Below, one piece after another: positions 19,830-32,087 of a DNA stretch of 64,000 nt. How positions within the stretch are numbered: the stretch's first letter is position 1; the number at the start of each line of letters is the position of its first letter. This DNA comes from Pseudo-nitzschia pungens (Eukaryota; Bacillariophyta; Bacillariophyceae; Bacillariales; Bacillariaceae). The notes under the pieces are model-generated. The model did not search any database, was not told the DNA's origin, and was given only the letters and a program-made list of their open reading frames with translations. The DNA lies in the NCBI GenBank assembly GCA_037355855.1, contig CM074760.1, positions 3,588,501 to 3,652,500 on the forward strand, in the 5' to 3' direction. A program made the position numbers and the translations under genes.

Positions 19830-20640
19830 CACGCGTTTGTATTATCGACGCGTTGCTGCTTGCTGTCCCCCCCTGTATTATCGACGCGTTGCTGCTTGCT
19901 GTCCCCCCTGTATTATCGACTCGTTGCTGCTTGCTGTCCCCCTGTATTATCGACGCGTTGCTGCTTGCTGTCCCCCCTGTATTATCGACGCGTTGCTGCT
20001 TGCTGTCCCCCCCCTGTATTGTTGACGCGTTGCTGCTTGCTGTCCCCCCTGTATTATCGACGCGTTGCTGCTTGCTGCTGCTTGCTGTCCCCCCTGTATT
20101 ATCGACGCGTTGCTGCTGCTCGCTGCTGCTTGCTGTCCCCCCTGTATTATCGACACGTTGCTGCTGCTTGCTGTCCCCCCTGTATTATCGACGCGTTTGT
20201 ATTATCGACGCGTTGCTGCTTGCTGTCCCCCCCTGTATTATCGACTCGTTGCTGCTTGCTGTCCCCCCCCGGTATTATCGACGCGTTGCTGCTTGCTGTC
20301 CCCCCTGTATTATCGACGCGTTGCTGCTGTTTGCTGTTTGCTGTCCCCCCTGTACCGGTAGTATCGATGCGTTGCTGCTGTTTGCTGTCCCCCCTGTATT
20401 AATTTTTTTTCTACGTATATTCCTGTACAATTTGTACTGGAAAATCGATTTTTTTGATTGGCTCATTCACTCAGCACCTCTATCTGCATCGACGCGTTGC
20501 TGCTTGCTGCTTGCTGTCCCCCCTGTATTATTGACGCGTTGCTGCTGCTTGCTGCTTGCTGTCCCCCCTGTATTATCGACGCGTTGCTGCTGCTTGCTGT
20601 GATGGCCGTTGCTGCTGCTTGCTGTGATGGTGGGGGTGTC
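19830..20640. repeat. Minisatellite, ~35-bp unit (TATTATCGACGCGTTGCTGC)
   Basis: About 20 units of TGTATTATCGACGCG plus TTGCTGCTTGCTGTCCCCCC, with extra TGCTGCT copies in some units. It is interrupted at 20400-20490 by AT-rich unique sequence. Cys/Leu-rich open frames across it are repeat translations, not genes. Confidence 0.9.
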
Positions 20641-20911
20641 AAACCGAAGGGAGGGTGACTTCTTTCAGGGAAGAAATGAAATCCATAAGATCGTTAACAC
20701 GATAATAGGTCCGGCAATCACTATTGAAATAAAGGTGCTTTGAGAGCCCTTGAGATACATATCGATAGGTGAAATTGTAGCTTGATTCTTGTTTGTATCC
20801 CTTGAAGGATTTTCTTTTTCTTCCGGAGGCAATGCAGTTGCGACAATGGAATGTCTTGGGTATTCTGGGATAATTGGCAAAGTGCCTTGGGTCGGAGGAA
20901 GCTTTCGGCAT
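20641..20911 (-). pseudogene. DDE transposase, N-terminal fragment
   Basis: ATG at 20911, then PKASSDPRHFA and FHCRNCIASG, closely matching the start of the 1063-aa transposase (9394). Homology continues to about VTLP and stops where the minisatellite starts. Catalytic regions are absent. Confidence 0.85.
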
Positions 20912-21321
20912 GGTGGTGTGCGTGAAATACAAACATGTGTTTGATAATAAAATAATTGTTGTTGTGATGCGATGCGAAGGAGGAAAATTAAAATGGTCCG
21001 TGACGTAACTTTTGTGTGATGAAGTAAATCTGATTTAAAATTATTTATTATATGGAGTTGAATGTGTCAAATGTGTAAAATGGAATGAAAAGGTGACGAG
21101 GGACTGAATATCAGGGTCTAGATCAGAACATTTTCCAGAAAACGATGCGGGGATCGAGAAAAAAAGAAATAAGGTTGAGAATAGTGGAAAAAAGGTTGTG
21201 AACTAAAAAATTGGGGTTGCGTTTTTCTGAGAAAAGTCGCGATTGGGTTGCGATTGGGTTGCGATTGGGTTGCGATCGGGTTGCGATGGGTCGCAATGGG
21301 TCGCGAACCAGTTTTCGGACG

Positions 21322-22040
21322 TAGCATCCAGTGGCTGACTAACAGGTGTTGAGCTGAGTGCTAGAGTGTGTGCTAAATAGTTAGCAACAGGCTTAGCAAC
21401 AGGCTTAGCATAAAGGCTTAGCAACAGGCTTATTACAAGTGGTTTTGGTTGCTAACTCCAGAATACCAGGGCCCATGTGTACAATTTGTACTACCACTTG
21501 TACGGGCCCCGGGTATAGCACCCGCCCTAGTGTAGCTGAGTGCTACAGGGTTAGGGTTGCTAATGCTACGAGATACTGGAGATGCTAACCTACCATGCTA
21601 CCATGCTAAGATACTATGCTACCGCCGGGGTCAGGTCATTGGTGTACAATATGTACTATGACCTGACACCTGACCCAGACAGTTATTAAGCAAGCTAGCG
21701 CATGCTAGCGAGTCAGCGCTAATACGAGCTAGCGTTAGCACAAGCGAGTTAGCGCAAGCGAGTTAGCGCAAGCGAGTTAGCGCAAGCGAGTTAGCGCAAG
21801 CGCAAGCAAGCTAGCGCTCGCTAAAACAACTCCGAATGCTACTCCTTAGACTGCAGTACTGAAGCTACAGAGCTGTACAGTACTAAGCGTTTAATATGAG
21901 ACAGCGAAGCACTGTCACACTAATTTACAGAGCTGGTGAGTCGAAGCGCTCAGCTCCCTCCACTATTCTTTTTCCTTTAAAATAAGACAGCTATCAAGCC
22001 CTCCCGCCCTTTCAATGATTCCGATGCACCTCTAGGAGAG
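21322..22040 (+). repeat. Old copia LTR fragment, right part
   Basis: Aligns with the copia-1 LTRs from the CAGTGGCTGACTAACAGG block through the TTAGCAACAGGC repeats, GGGTTAGGGTTGCTAATG and GATTCCGATG. It loses similarity near CCTCTAGG (about 22035), just before the copia-1 LTR begins. It is therefore a third, truncated LTR copy. Confidence 0.75.
21730..21815. repeat. 14-bp tandem repeat AAGCGAGTTAGCGC
   Basis: Four to five copies within the old LTR fragment. The flanks (GCTAGCGCATGCTAGC) are partly palindromic, so the stretch can fold back. Confidence 0.75.
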
Positions 22041-22073
22041 ACTCTGTCCTATCCTGTTGTTATTGCTATCCTA

Positions 22074-22968
22074 TGAAGATATTCAAGGTGGTGCTATGAT
22101 CTGTGCTAAGGCTCCTGTGTAGGAGAAGGTACTGGGGCTACAGGCAGCAGCCTCCAGTAACTGACTAACAGGTGCTGGGCTGAGTGCTAGAGCTGTGTGC
22201 TAAATGGTTAGCAACAGGCTTAGCAACAGGCTTAGCAACAGGCTTAGCAACAGGCTTAGCAACAGGCTTAGCAACAGGCTTAGCAGCAGACCTATATCCT
22301 ACTATCCTGCTTAGTGTGGATGCTAGCAGAGTTTACTAGGGCCGTCGCGTACGATTTGTACCAATCGTACGTACCCCGAGTAAAGCACCTGTTATGGTGT
22401 AGATAAATGCTACAGGGTTAGGGTTGCTAATGCTACGAGATACTGAAAGATGCTAACCTACCATGATACCATACTAAGATACTATGCTACCGCCGGGGTC
22501 GGGTCATTGGTGTATAATATGTACCATGACCGGATACCCGGCCCAGACAGTTACCCAACGCGCTAGCACACGTTTGAATTTAATTAAGCGGAGCTACGCT
22601 ACGATACTCCGATACACTACCCGTAGAATACAGTACCAGAGCTACAGAGCTCTGTTATTATACGAGTTAGCGGATCGATGTCACGATACAGAGCTGAGCG
22701 GAGCGCTCAGTTCCCTTTATTCACTCTTTCTAAAATAGACACCTATCATGCCCTCCCCTTACAACCGATTCCGATGTACCTCTAGGGAAGTGCCTTGTAT
22801 TGACTAATTGTATGCAATAGACCTTGAACAGTCCACTGTAGACTCACGATTTGCCAGGACTTTATGTATTATTATTGTTAAGGCTTTCCCCTATTTCAGA
22901 CCAGTACGAAGCAGTTTATATCTACGATTAAGTTCCCCGAAGATCGCTGACGAGCGGATATCAACGCA
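22074..22968 (+). repeat. Copia-1 5' LTR (~895 bp)
   Basis: Direct repeat of 31169-32082 with scattered differences and a variable number of TTAGCAACAGGC units. It ends ATCAACGCA and is followed by GTTTATCAGACCC at the primer-binding position. Confidence 0.82.
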
Positions 22969-23886
22969 GTTTATCAGACCCACCGCTCGACCCACTACGA
23001 ACCGGGACGCCGGCTAGAGCGTGTGAAGAAACCCAGCTGGCTGATCACCACTGGCATCCATGCCTGCACCTGGATGTAAAACATCAGCTTATTGGACCTA
23101 CAGCTGACATCGTGAGATCCCTGATGTTAATGGGGAGCCCTTCCCCAGCAGACACGCGAACCGACCGGAGCCCACACATCCACCTCTGGGGCCTATTGAT
23201 ACAGAGTACGGTAGCTGAGCATCATGGTGGCACCATGGAGGCTCAGTCTGGTGGGGAAGGAGCAAGACGGACGTGGAGAAAGCAGCGTCCATGATTCCCT
23301 GTTATTTTTACAGGATTCAAGGGGACGCTTGTTTGCCACGGATGGAACCACACTGGAAAAAGGACTTTCGTGGAGACAGACCACCACGTATTCCAGTGAG
23401 AACAGTCAGTTATATCCAGCAGAATAAGAACATGACGTCAGGACCATCCGACCAGAATAATGAGGCCCGGACCACCTCAAATCTGCCATACCATCGATTT
23501 TTTGATTTTAGCCAAGGGAACTTGGAATCAGAACTCTGAGATCAGTCATATCTCAAAACCGACCCGAGACCAGTCATGTCTCTGAGATCAGTCATATCTC
23601 AAAATCGATAGATCCCTGGGACCAGTCATGTCCCAAAATCAAATCGATTGGTCCAGAGCAGAAGCAGAAAGACCGAATAGAATTCTTCTCTTTCGGTAAC
23701 CAACCATCGACACGGAACCATCGATGCCGATACCTTTTCTTTCAAACGTCGACACGAAATTGATACAGAACCTTCGATTGACAACTTGGATGGAAACAGT
23801 CCCCACCACAAAAGAATTTGGTTCAGAAACTGGAACAAGTTAGTTACTCAGAACAAGTTAGTTACTCAGAGCAAGTCAAGTCAACC
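22969..23886 (+). other. Copia-1 5' leader and primer-binding position
   Basis: Non-coding leader before gag. It contains short direct repeats GAGATCAGTCATATCTC and GACCAGTCATGTC near 23540-23640. The first bases after the LTR (GTTTATCAGACCC) hold TATCAGA, which is shared with the initiator-tRNA site of many copia elements, but TGG is missing. Confidence 0.55.
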
Positions 23887-25851
23887 ATGGCCAAGCAAAC
23901 TAGAAGTCAAGCCGCCGCAGCTGCTCCTGCTGCCGCAGACACTCCCCCAACTGGAGTAGCCGCTGGGGCCGGCGCCCCTGGCGCTGTCCCTGGAGGCGGC
24001 GCTGCCGCTGGAGCTGATGCTCCTCCACTTGGAGCTGATGCCACTGGAGTTGTCCCTGGAGCCGGCGCTTCCCCGCCTGGAGTTGCTGGCGCCGCCGTTG
24101 TTGGGGCACCTCCTGTTGGAGCACCTGGAATCCCTCCTGTTGCTCCTGCTGTCTTTGGAGCATCCAGAATCCAACAAGAACCGAACCTTGACATCCAACC
24201 ACGATCTGAGATGATCCTGCTTGCTGCTATTCAAGAACTGAGAGCAATTCGCAGTGAGAACGCAGCCCGGATTGCTGCTGACGCTGCTGCTGCCGCCGCT
24301 TGTGCTGACGCTGCTGCTGCCGCCGCTCGTGCTCCTGCTCCTGCTCCTACTGTCGCTCCTGCACCTGCAGGGGCTAGTCCTGATATCCTCCAAGCTCATG
24401 CCACAGCCCAGGCTAATGGAGGCATCTCTGGATACAAGAACGGAGCAAAGCTCAGCTCAAGGGAGTTAGACCTCCACAAGATCCTTTCTGGTTTCAGCAA
24501 CAGTGATACGGCGGATGAACTATTCCGGAATGGCCTCAACAGCATCGAGGCGATTCAGCAGCTCTCTGCCAAGGAACTCCCCAAGTACCTACGTGATTTC
24601 AATGGCGACCGTCATCCGATGTGTCCCCACCCTGAACGAGTATTCATCGGACTTTCCTTCAGACAATCCTTTAAGCTTCTTTCGGAGTGGATCCGCTACC
24701 AACCACTCATTGGTATTAAGCCTACAGCCCATACTTGGCTCAGTGATCCCCTCGCAGCCGACCGAACTCGCGATCGTCTACACGGAATGGAAACCTCCGA
24801 CAAAGAGACAGTCTCAGCATCCATTACTCCGCCGAAGCTTGTCAGCCTTGACAACTTCCGTAAGTGGGAAGAAAACTTCCGTCAGTTCCTCCGCTTCCAG
24901 TAAAATGAACAAGGATTCCCCCTATCATATGTTATTCGTCCGAAGGAGCAAGAGACGGTGACTGCAGCTGAGAGGTCTGCCACTGTTGGGAAGGACGGGA
25001 CTTTTTCCAACTGGATGGATTATAATGTTCGATGCGCCACGCTTGAAGGCCCGCAGTTTGTCACTGACAACCACGACGTTTGGGTGCTGCTCTGTAACGC
25101 AGTTCGCGACGGGCCTGGTTGGGCCTACACTCGAAAGTACAAGGACGCGAAGCATCCAACTGGGAACGCCCGAGCCGCATTCCTAACCCTATACGAGAAT
25201 GCCTTCTCTGAAACGAACGTTGCGGCTATCCTTGACAAGGTCCGTACCGGTATGTACACCTCTCGCTACACAGGAGACTCTCGAACATACGACTTTGAGA
25301 AGCACTGCAGAACTTGGTTGAATTTCCAGACTACGCTCGCCAACCACGACAAGTTGCCCAACGAGCAAGACTTCACCATGCATTTCATCCACAGCATCCA
25401 AGATGATCGGTTTGAGAACCCCAAGCTCCAGGTCCTTGAAACCGACAAGTACAACAAGGACTTCAACGAGTGCGTCTCTTTCTTCAAGAAATGCCTCGGT
25501 ATACGGAAGATGGGTGCGGCTTCAACGAAGAGGGCACGAAGTATCTCCTCTGTACGCCAAGGTGGTGGTAGCAATCAAGGAAGCAGCAACGGCGGATAGT
25601 ACAGTGGTACGATTGAAGACAAGAAGTATCCCCTCGAAGTTTACAGGACCTTCTCCAAGGAACAACGCAAGCAGTTGTATGACCTCCGCCAGAAGAAGAA
25701 GGCTCAAACTATTCAGTCCACGAGTTCTACCACGCCTGCTGCCTCCGCGAACGAGACCCAAGGCGCAGGGAACAGTTTTGGGCCCAGGGGGTGCAGAAAG
25801 GGCAAGAAGAAGGGCAACGGCTCGAACCAAGGACAGACCCCCAAGAATTGA
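23887..25851 (+). pseudogene. Copia-1 gag, with premature stops
   Basis: Starts at ATG 23887 with an Ala/Pro/Gly-rich N-terminus (about 150 residues of A/P/G repeats), then a CoDi-type gag body (FSNWMDYNVRCATLEGPQF, DFTMHFIHSIQ, and a basic KGKKKG tail). The frame is interrupted by TAA at 24901-24903 and TAG at 25597-25599, with clear homologous-looking coding sequence continuing in the same frame after each. It ends with TGA at 25849-25851, after which pol follows in the same frame. No zinc knuckle is seen. The first two stops look like decay; the last may be the natural gag end. Confidence 0.75.
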
Positions 25852-28800
25852 ACCGACGGCCGGTGCCCGAAATTGAGTAGGGTAGGCCGGCTGTTGTACC
25901 AGATGGATCTGCCACGCGCGCGCCCCCCACCCAGTCCTGAGGGGCAATGCAAGCTGGACAGTCACGCCGATACAACTGCCGCCGGTTCCAATATGATCTT
26001 GCTTGAAGACCAAGTCGTCAGTCACGTCGATGTTCATCCTTTTTCGCCTGAGCTCGAGCCTATCAAGAACATTCCTATTGGGACCTGTGTTACGGCCTAC
26101 ACAGATACCGACGGGAAAGTTTGGTTGATTTATTTCCACGAAGCACTGTATTTTGGCGACAAGTTGTCCCATAGCTTGATTTGTCCGAATCAGATACGGG
26201 ACTGCCATCCCAATTGTGTCAGTGAGGCGCCCCGTCAGTATGATGAACAGTCCAGTCACTCCATCCATATTGACAATACCGATCCTGAAGATCCCGGCGC
26301 GGGCCACACCCTTGACATCAAGCTCCTATGGGGTCGTGTCCTATTTCCCTTCCCGCAAGCCAACCAAGCATGAGATGGCTACATGCGATCATGTCGTTGC
26401 AACCCGAGACTTCCCTTGGGACCCGAAGAGCAAGAAGTTCGAGCAAGCCGAAGAAGCTATCGACAGCTCTCATCCGTTGAATCCTACGCTTTCTGTCCTT
26501 CGCGCGGAGACGCCCATCGCGTCCGCGGAGAAGCCCATCGTGTCCGCGGAGACGCCCATTGCGTCCGCGCCGACCATGAAGCAGTCCAAGAAGTCCAACA
26601 AGCGCAAGTTGGAGCCAGACAAAACACGGTCCAACTTCAGTCCCCATTTGTACGACAAGCCTCTTCAGAGCGACGAGCTGATCCTGCCACAGCACGATTG
26701 CTATGAGAAGTACAAGCTGCGGAGCCTCCAGCAACTCTGTACCCGCCGTGATTTGACCCCATGTGCGATCGCATCCAACTCTCGTCTGGATGCACGGCTA
26801 TCTGCTCTCTTTTCGGGCGATTCCTTGAAGACTTGCAGGGACAATGTAGACGAGGATTTAGACGAGGATACAGTTCCAAGTCTTACAATCAACGCCCTGC
26901 ATACCCCTCTGTACGAGCGCGCCTACACCGATGGACGCGAGCGCTTCGAATTGGATCCCCGTTGTAGGGATTCTCCCATCTGCCTGTCATCCGTTTACAA
27001 GCATGTTCGATGGGACGATGCAGTCGAACCAGTCGATCCCGAGCTCGACACTATTGCCAGACGAGCCAAGTGGGGTCCGACGATTGACACCGAACGATAC
27101 TGCAAGATCGATTCCGACCGTCTGTCCAAGATTTGGGATGTGTCCCCGAGAAAGGCTGCGGATACTCTTCGAGTCACAACGCAGAAGGGATTTTGGAATC
27201 CGCTACATCCTCTCGTTCGCCGTCTGCCAACGCAGAGCTTCAGAAACAAGCGCATTGCAGCTGGCAAATGGTATACCGACACCTGGATAGTGAAGGTCCC
27301 AAGCATCATGCGACAAGATTCAGCCGCCCAAGTTTTCAGTAATGGTAAGGGCTACGATGAGTTCATACCTATACAGGGCAAGAAGCAAGCGTATGAGGGA
27401 CTGAAGATTTTCATCCACGATGTTGGGATCCCCGAGCATTTGATATCCGATGGCGCTCGAGAGCAAGGAGCTCCTGGGACTTACAAGACTCCATGGAATA
27501 AGGTTGTCAGCAAGAACCATATCCACCAGACCTTCATCCAGCCAAGATGTCCCTTCCAGAATTGCGCGGAGCTCAGTATCGGCCATATCAGCAGAAGTAT
27601 ACGCAAGAAGACGGCCCGGAAGCGATCCCCCAAGCGCCTGTGGGCTTTCTGTGGGGAGCTTGTTGCTGCAATCCGTCAACGCACAGCTAATCCTACGACG
27701 ATGGGCCGAACGCCGTTCGAAATTGTACATGGGTACATGCCTGACATATCTCTGTACCAAGTCCATGAATGGTATGATTTTGTCTATTGGGTAGACCTCT
27801 CTGATGGGACCGAAAAGCTGGGACAGTGGCTTGGTCCGTGCGGTGATAGATTTGGAGGCGGAGACTGCCACTGGATTTTGAACGAGACGGCCATGCCGGT
27901 AAGCACTAACACAGTACGCGCCGTCACTGAAGAAGAATGGCGCTCACACGATGTCAAGCGCTATATGGACTCATTTGACCAAGCAGTGGAATCCAAGATT
28001 GGGGACAAAGTTGAGGACAACGACGCAAAATTCCAAGCGACCTACCCCGATCCCCCTGCGGAGTTATTTGAGGGACACCAAGAAAGGTGGGAGCTCGCCA
28101 AGCCAGAAGCCTCCATTCCGGATATTGACGATCTCATACCTGATGGGGATGACTATGATGAGTATATTGGTAACAATCTGATGATCCAGAAGGGCGACGA
28201 ACAACTACGGTGTGTTGTGAAGAGTCAAACTGCTGATCTTAATGGCAATCCGATTGGCAAGAGGAATGATAACCCTATCCTTGATACCAGAATGTATGAT
28301 CTGCAGTTTCCAGATGGTTCTGTCGAGCGGTCCACCGCCAATATTGTTGCTGAGAGTATGTACAGCAAAATCGACGACGACGGACGCATGTTCTCTCTGT
28401 TGGACGAGATTATCGATCACGAGAGGGACGGATCCACCGTCAGGAAGCAAGACGCGACGATCATCAACAAGTACGGTCGCAAAGTCCCCAGGCCTACCAC
28501 GAAGGGATGGCGGTTGCTTGTCAGTTGGAAGGACGGAACCGAATCCTGGTGTAAGTTGAGCGATCTGAAAGAGTCCTTTCCTGTGCAGACCGCGGAGTAC
28601 GCTGTATCCGCCAAGATTTCAGATCAGCCAGCATTCCGATGGTGGGTTCACCATGTACTACGAAGGAAGAGACGAATCCTCAAGGCTACCAAGCGAAACA
28701 AGTACTGGGATAGGACGCACAAGTTTGGAGTGGAGTTGCCCCATTCTATTCCTGAAGCTCTCGCCATCGACCGAAAGACTGGAACGGACTATTGGGAGAA

Positions 28801-30445
28801 GGCGATTGCGAAGGAGATGAGGAACAACGAGATGGCGTTCGAGTTTGATCCAAGCTACACCGTCGAAGGTCTCAAGGCCGAAGGTTTCAGCAGAATCACT
28901 ACCCATATGATATTCGACGTCAAGTTGGGATCCCTCACCAGAAAAGCTAGATTAGTCGCCGATGGCCATAAGGTACAAGCGACAGCCAAAGAGCACACTT
29001 TCAGCAGTGTTCCAAGCAGAGATTCAGTCCGTATCTTCTTCCTGTTGGCAGCGCTGAACAATTTGGATGTGCTGTCTGCGGACATCCAGAACGCCTATCT
29101 TACAGCGCCGATCAAGAAGAAGTATTATTTGGTTGCACGAGCTGAAGATGGTTTCCCCCCGCACTTGGTAGGTCAGGTATGTAAGATCGTTCGAGCACTG
29201 TATGGACTTCCTGTTGCGGGCGCGTCGTTCCGATCCTATTTGACCAAGCACCTACGAACGCTAGGATATCAACCCTGTAAAGCTGATCCTGATGTTCATA
29301 TGTGAGTGGAAACGCAAAAGGATGGTTCTAGGTACTGGGCCTACTTGATTGCATACGTCGACGATATTATCTGTTGCAGTGAAGATCCTCGACGGCAGCT
29401 GGAAAGTATCGAGCAGCGCTTCACGCTGAAGGACGGGACTATAGAAGTTCCAACCTTGTATTTGGGCGCTGATATCCATTCGCACGTGGTTGAAGACGAC
29501 CCAATCCCCAAGTGGGCGATGTCCTCCGAGAAATATGCCAAGAAAGCCATCGACGCAGTAGAGAAGGATCTTGGCACCGAGCAGTACGGTTACAAGTACC
29601 TTCCGAACAAGGTGTCGACCCCGTTGACATCCGATTATTGTCCAGAAGTTGATGTAACCGCCGAACTGGATCCAAGCAAGCAGAACTACTACCAGGGCCT
29701 GCTTGGTGTCTTGAGGTGGTTGTGCGAACTTGGGAGACTGGATTTGGTCATGCCTGTATCCCTTATGTCTAGGTACCTAGCGCAAGCGCGGACAGGGCAT
29801 TTGAATCAGGTATTGCACATGTTTGCTTATCTCAAGGCGCATGCCCGATCCAAATTGGTATTTGATGAGACCCAGCCTGAAGTGGATGAGTCTAGATTCC
29901 CCGATTGCGACTGGAGTGAATTCTATCCAGACGCCAAGGAGGTGTTACCACCGGATGCTCCTGAAGCGCTTGGGAAAGCAGTTATCATGAGTTGTTTTGT
30001 CGATGTGGATCATGCCGGATGCAAAGCAACAAGAAGATCCCATACCGGAATCATCATCTTTTTGAATAGAGCCCCAATTCTGTGGTTCAGCAAAAGGCAG
30101 ACCACTGTAGAGACTTCACCCTTTGGTTCTGAGATAGTGGCATTGCGAATTGCCATTGAAATGATTGAAGGGCTCAGATACAAGCTCCGGATGATGGGTG
30201 TTCCTATCGAAGGCCCTACCAATGTGTATTGTGACAACGAGTCTGTTGTTAAGAACACCACCAGACCGGAGAGTCCATGCAACAAGAAACATAACAGCGT
30301 TGCTTACCACAAGGCGCGCGAGTCTATTGCTGCTGGGACAATTCGAATTGCAAAGGAGCCTGGCGAGACCAATATTGCTGACTTGTTCACCAAGCTGCTG
30401 AATGGTCCCATGTTGAAGAGCCACTGTGAGCGCTGCATGTGGTAG
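25852..30445 (+). pseudogene. Copia-1 pol, one frameshift and one nonsense codon
   Basis: In order: aspartic protease LDSHADTTAAGSN (about 25950), a one-base frameshift near 26320 (frame 1 to frame 2), an integrase core of CoDi type (AQVFSNGKG, LISDGAREQG, and a degenerate third acidic block NCAELSIGH), reverse transcriptase with ADIQNAYL and AYVDDIICC, and RNase H with FVDVDHAGCK, GSEIVAL, VYCDNES and NIADLFTK. A TGA at 29303-29305, in DPDVHM just before YVDD, would cut translation before the RT catalytic box. The final stop is TAG at 30443. Non-functional. Confidence 0.85.
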
Positions 30446-31168
30446 GAGCTGTTAGCTGCATTATTTGGGATACATGTGTCCCTGACAAGCAGCTCGGACG
30501 CAGTCGATTTTTTGATTTCAATTACGAGTTCTTCGATCGTACCGATTTTCGATTTCGATTTTTGGGAGCAGTCGATTTCGATTCCGATTTAGACTTCGAT
30601 TTCGATCTTTATTGCAACCTCTTTTCGAACGCCGCGATTTCGATTTTGAGTACGGATTTCTTGGTCGCAGTGGACCTCGATTTCGATACCGATTTGCAAC
30701 ATGTTTCGGATGCAGCCTTATTTTCGGACGCAATCTGTTTCGGATGCAACCTTATTTCGGACGCAACCTCTTTTCGAACGCTCCGATTTCGACCTTGATT
30801 CCGATTTGATTATATGTTATATTGGGAGTCTCCGGTACAACGGTTCCGGGGACTATAAACTTGAAAGACAATAGGCCGATTGATATGTCCTTATATGTGT
30901 TAAGGAATCGGACCAAGGGCAAAACGCCTTTCGGTCCAACCCCCTCTTTTTTTTCTACAATAAATCGGCCGGGCCTCTGATAGAAGAACTGCAATATTTG
31001 GTGCAGTTTGACCTCTGACAAGTTATATGGATACAACCCTGAATTTTTGTTATGATCCATCCAAGTGTCCTGGTGCAGCAAGCAAAAGTATTGGTGTTCC
31101 CCTGGGAGTATCTATTTCCGGGGACCGGTACAGTTGCTCAGGACTACTAGCATGAATCACGGGGACTA
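30446..31168 (+). other. Copia-1 3' spacer with CGATTTCGATT low-complexity DNA
   Basis: Between pol and the 3' LTR. 30505-30805 is built of degenerate CGATTTCGATT(C/T) and TTTCGGACGCAACCT repeats; 30806-31168 has no recognised content. It ends CACGGGGACTA next to the LTR, a weak polypurine tract. Confidence 0.6.
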
Positions 31169-32082
31169 TGAAGATATCCAGGGTGCTATGATCTGTGCTA
31201 AGGCTCCTGTGTAGAAGGGCTACTGGGTCTACAGACAGCAACATCCAGTAGCTGACTAACAGGTGCTGAGCTGAGTGCTGGGCTGTGTGCTAATTGGTAG
31301 CATACAGGCTTAGCAACAGGCTTAGCAACAGGCTTAGCAACAGGCTTAGCAGCAGACCTATATTCTGCTATCCTGCTTAGTATGGATGCTAGCAAAATTA
31401 CTAGGGCCGTCGCGTACGATTTGTACCAATCGTACGTACCCCGAGTAAAGCACCTGTTATGGTGTAGCTAAATGCTACAGGGTTAGGGTTGCTAATGCTA
31501 CGAGATACTGGTGGTGCTAACCTACCATGATATCATGCTAAGATACTATGCTACCGCTGGGGTCGGGTCATTGGTGTATAATATGTACCATGACCGGATA
31601 CCCGGCCCAAACAGTTACCCAACGCGCTAGCATAAGCGAGCTAGCGCACAATTCGATCTAATTAATCGGAGCTGTGCTACGCTACTCCGATTCGCTACCC
31701 GTAGAATACAGTACCAGAGCTACAGCGCTCTGTTATTATACAAGTTATCGGAACGCTCTGTTATTATACGAGTTATCGGAACGCTGTTACGATACGATAC
31801 AGAGCTGAGCTGCGCTCAGCTCCCTTTATTCACTCTTTCTAAATTAGACACCTATCATGCCCTCTCCTTTCGACCGATTCTGATGTACCTCTAGGGAAGT
31901 GCTTTGTATTGACTAAGTGTATGCAATAGGCCTTGAACAGTCCACTGTAGACTCACGATTTGCCAGGACTTTATGTATTATTATTGTTAAGGATTTCCCC
32001 TATTTTTCAGACCAGTACAAGGCAGTTTATCTACGAGTCGATTCAAGTTCCACGAAGGTTGCTGACAAGCAATATCAACGCA
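31169..32082 (+). repeat. Copia-1 3' LTR (~914 bp)
   Basis: Matches 22074-22968 with many differences. It includes the GTACGATTTGTACC and GTCGGGTCATTGG palindromic blocks and ends ATATCAACGCA. Confidence 0.82.
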
Positions 32083-32087
32083 CTATA

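Larger units (their letters stand above)
19830..21321 (-). mobile_element. Rearranged copy of the DDE transposon carrying a minisatellite
   Basis: Inserted in the LTR fragment and flanked by an 18-bp direct repeat. The right end (about 20912-21321) matches the right end of the transposon in gypsy-1, including TCGCGATTGGG subterminal repeats and the terminus TTTTCGGACG. Only the first ~90 codons of the transposase remain (20641-20911). The rest is replaced by a ~800-bp GC-rich minisatellite. It is non-autonomous. Confidence 0.75.
22074..32082 (+). mobile_element. Copia-1, LTR retrotransposon (Ty1/copia, CoDi-like), inactivated
   Basis: Plus-strand copia element bounded by long diverged LTRs that start TGAAGATAT and end ATATCAACGCA. 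The order is LTR, leader, gag, pol (protease, integrase, reverse transcriptase, RNase H), spacer, LTR. No target duplication is found (TCCTA on the left, CTATA on the right). At least three nonsense codons and one frameshift interrupt the reading frame. All this makes it the oldest of the full-length elements here. Confidence 0.88.

Noticed and set aside
19821..20602. Cys/Leu-rich open frames (up to 249 aa) near 20 kb
   Set aside because: Translation of the 35-bp minisatellite in all frames; no unique sequence.
22410..22430. GGGTTAGGGTT inside the copia-1 LTR, telomere-like
   Set aside because: Only one and a half units, and it recurs at the same place in all three LTR copies, so it is part of the LTR.
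22074..32082. A target-site duplication for copia-1
   Set aside because: Flanks are TCCTA and CTATA; no match was found, so none is claimed.
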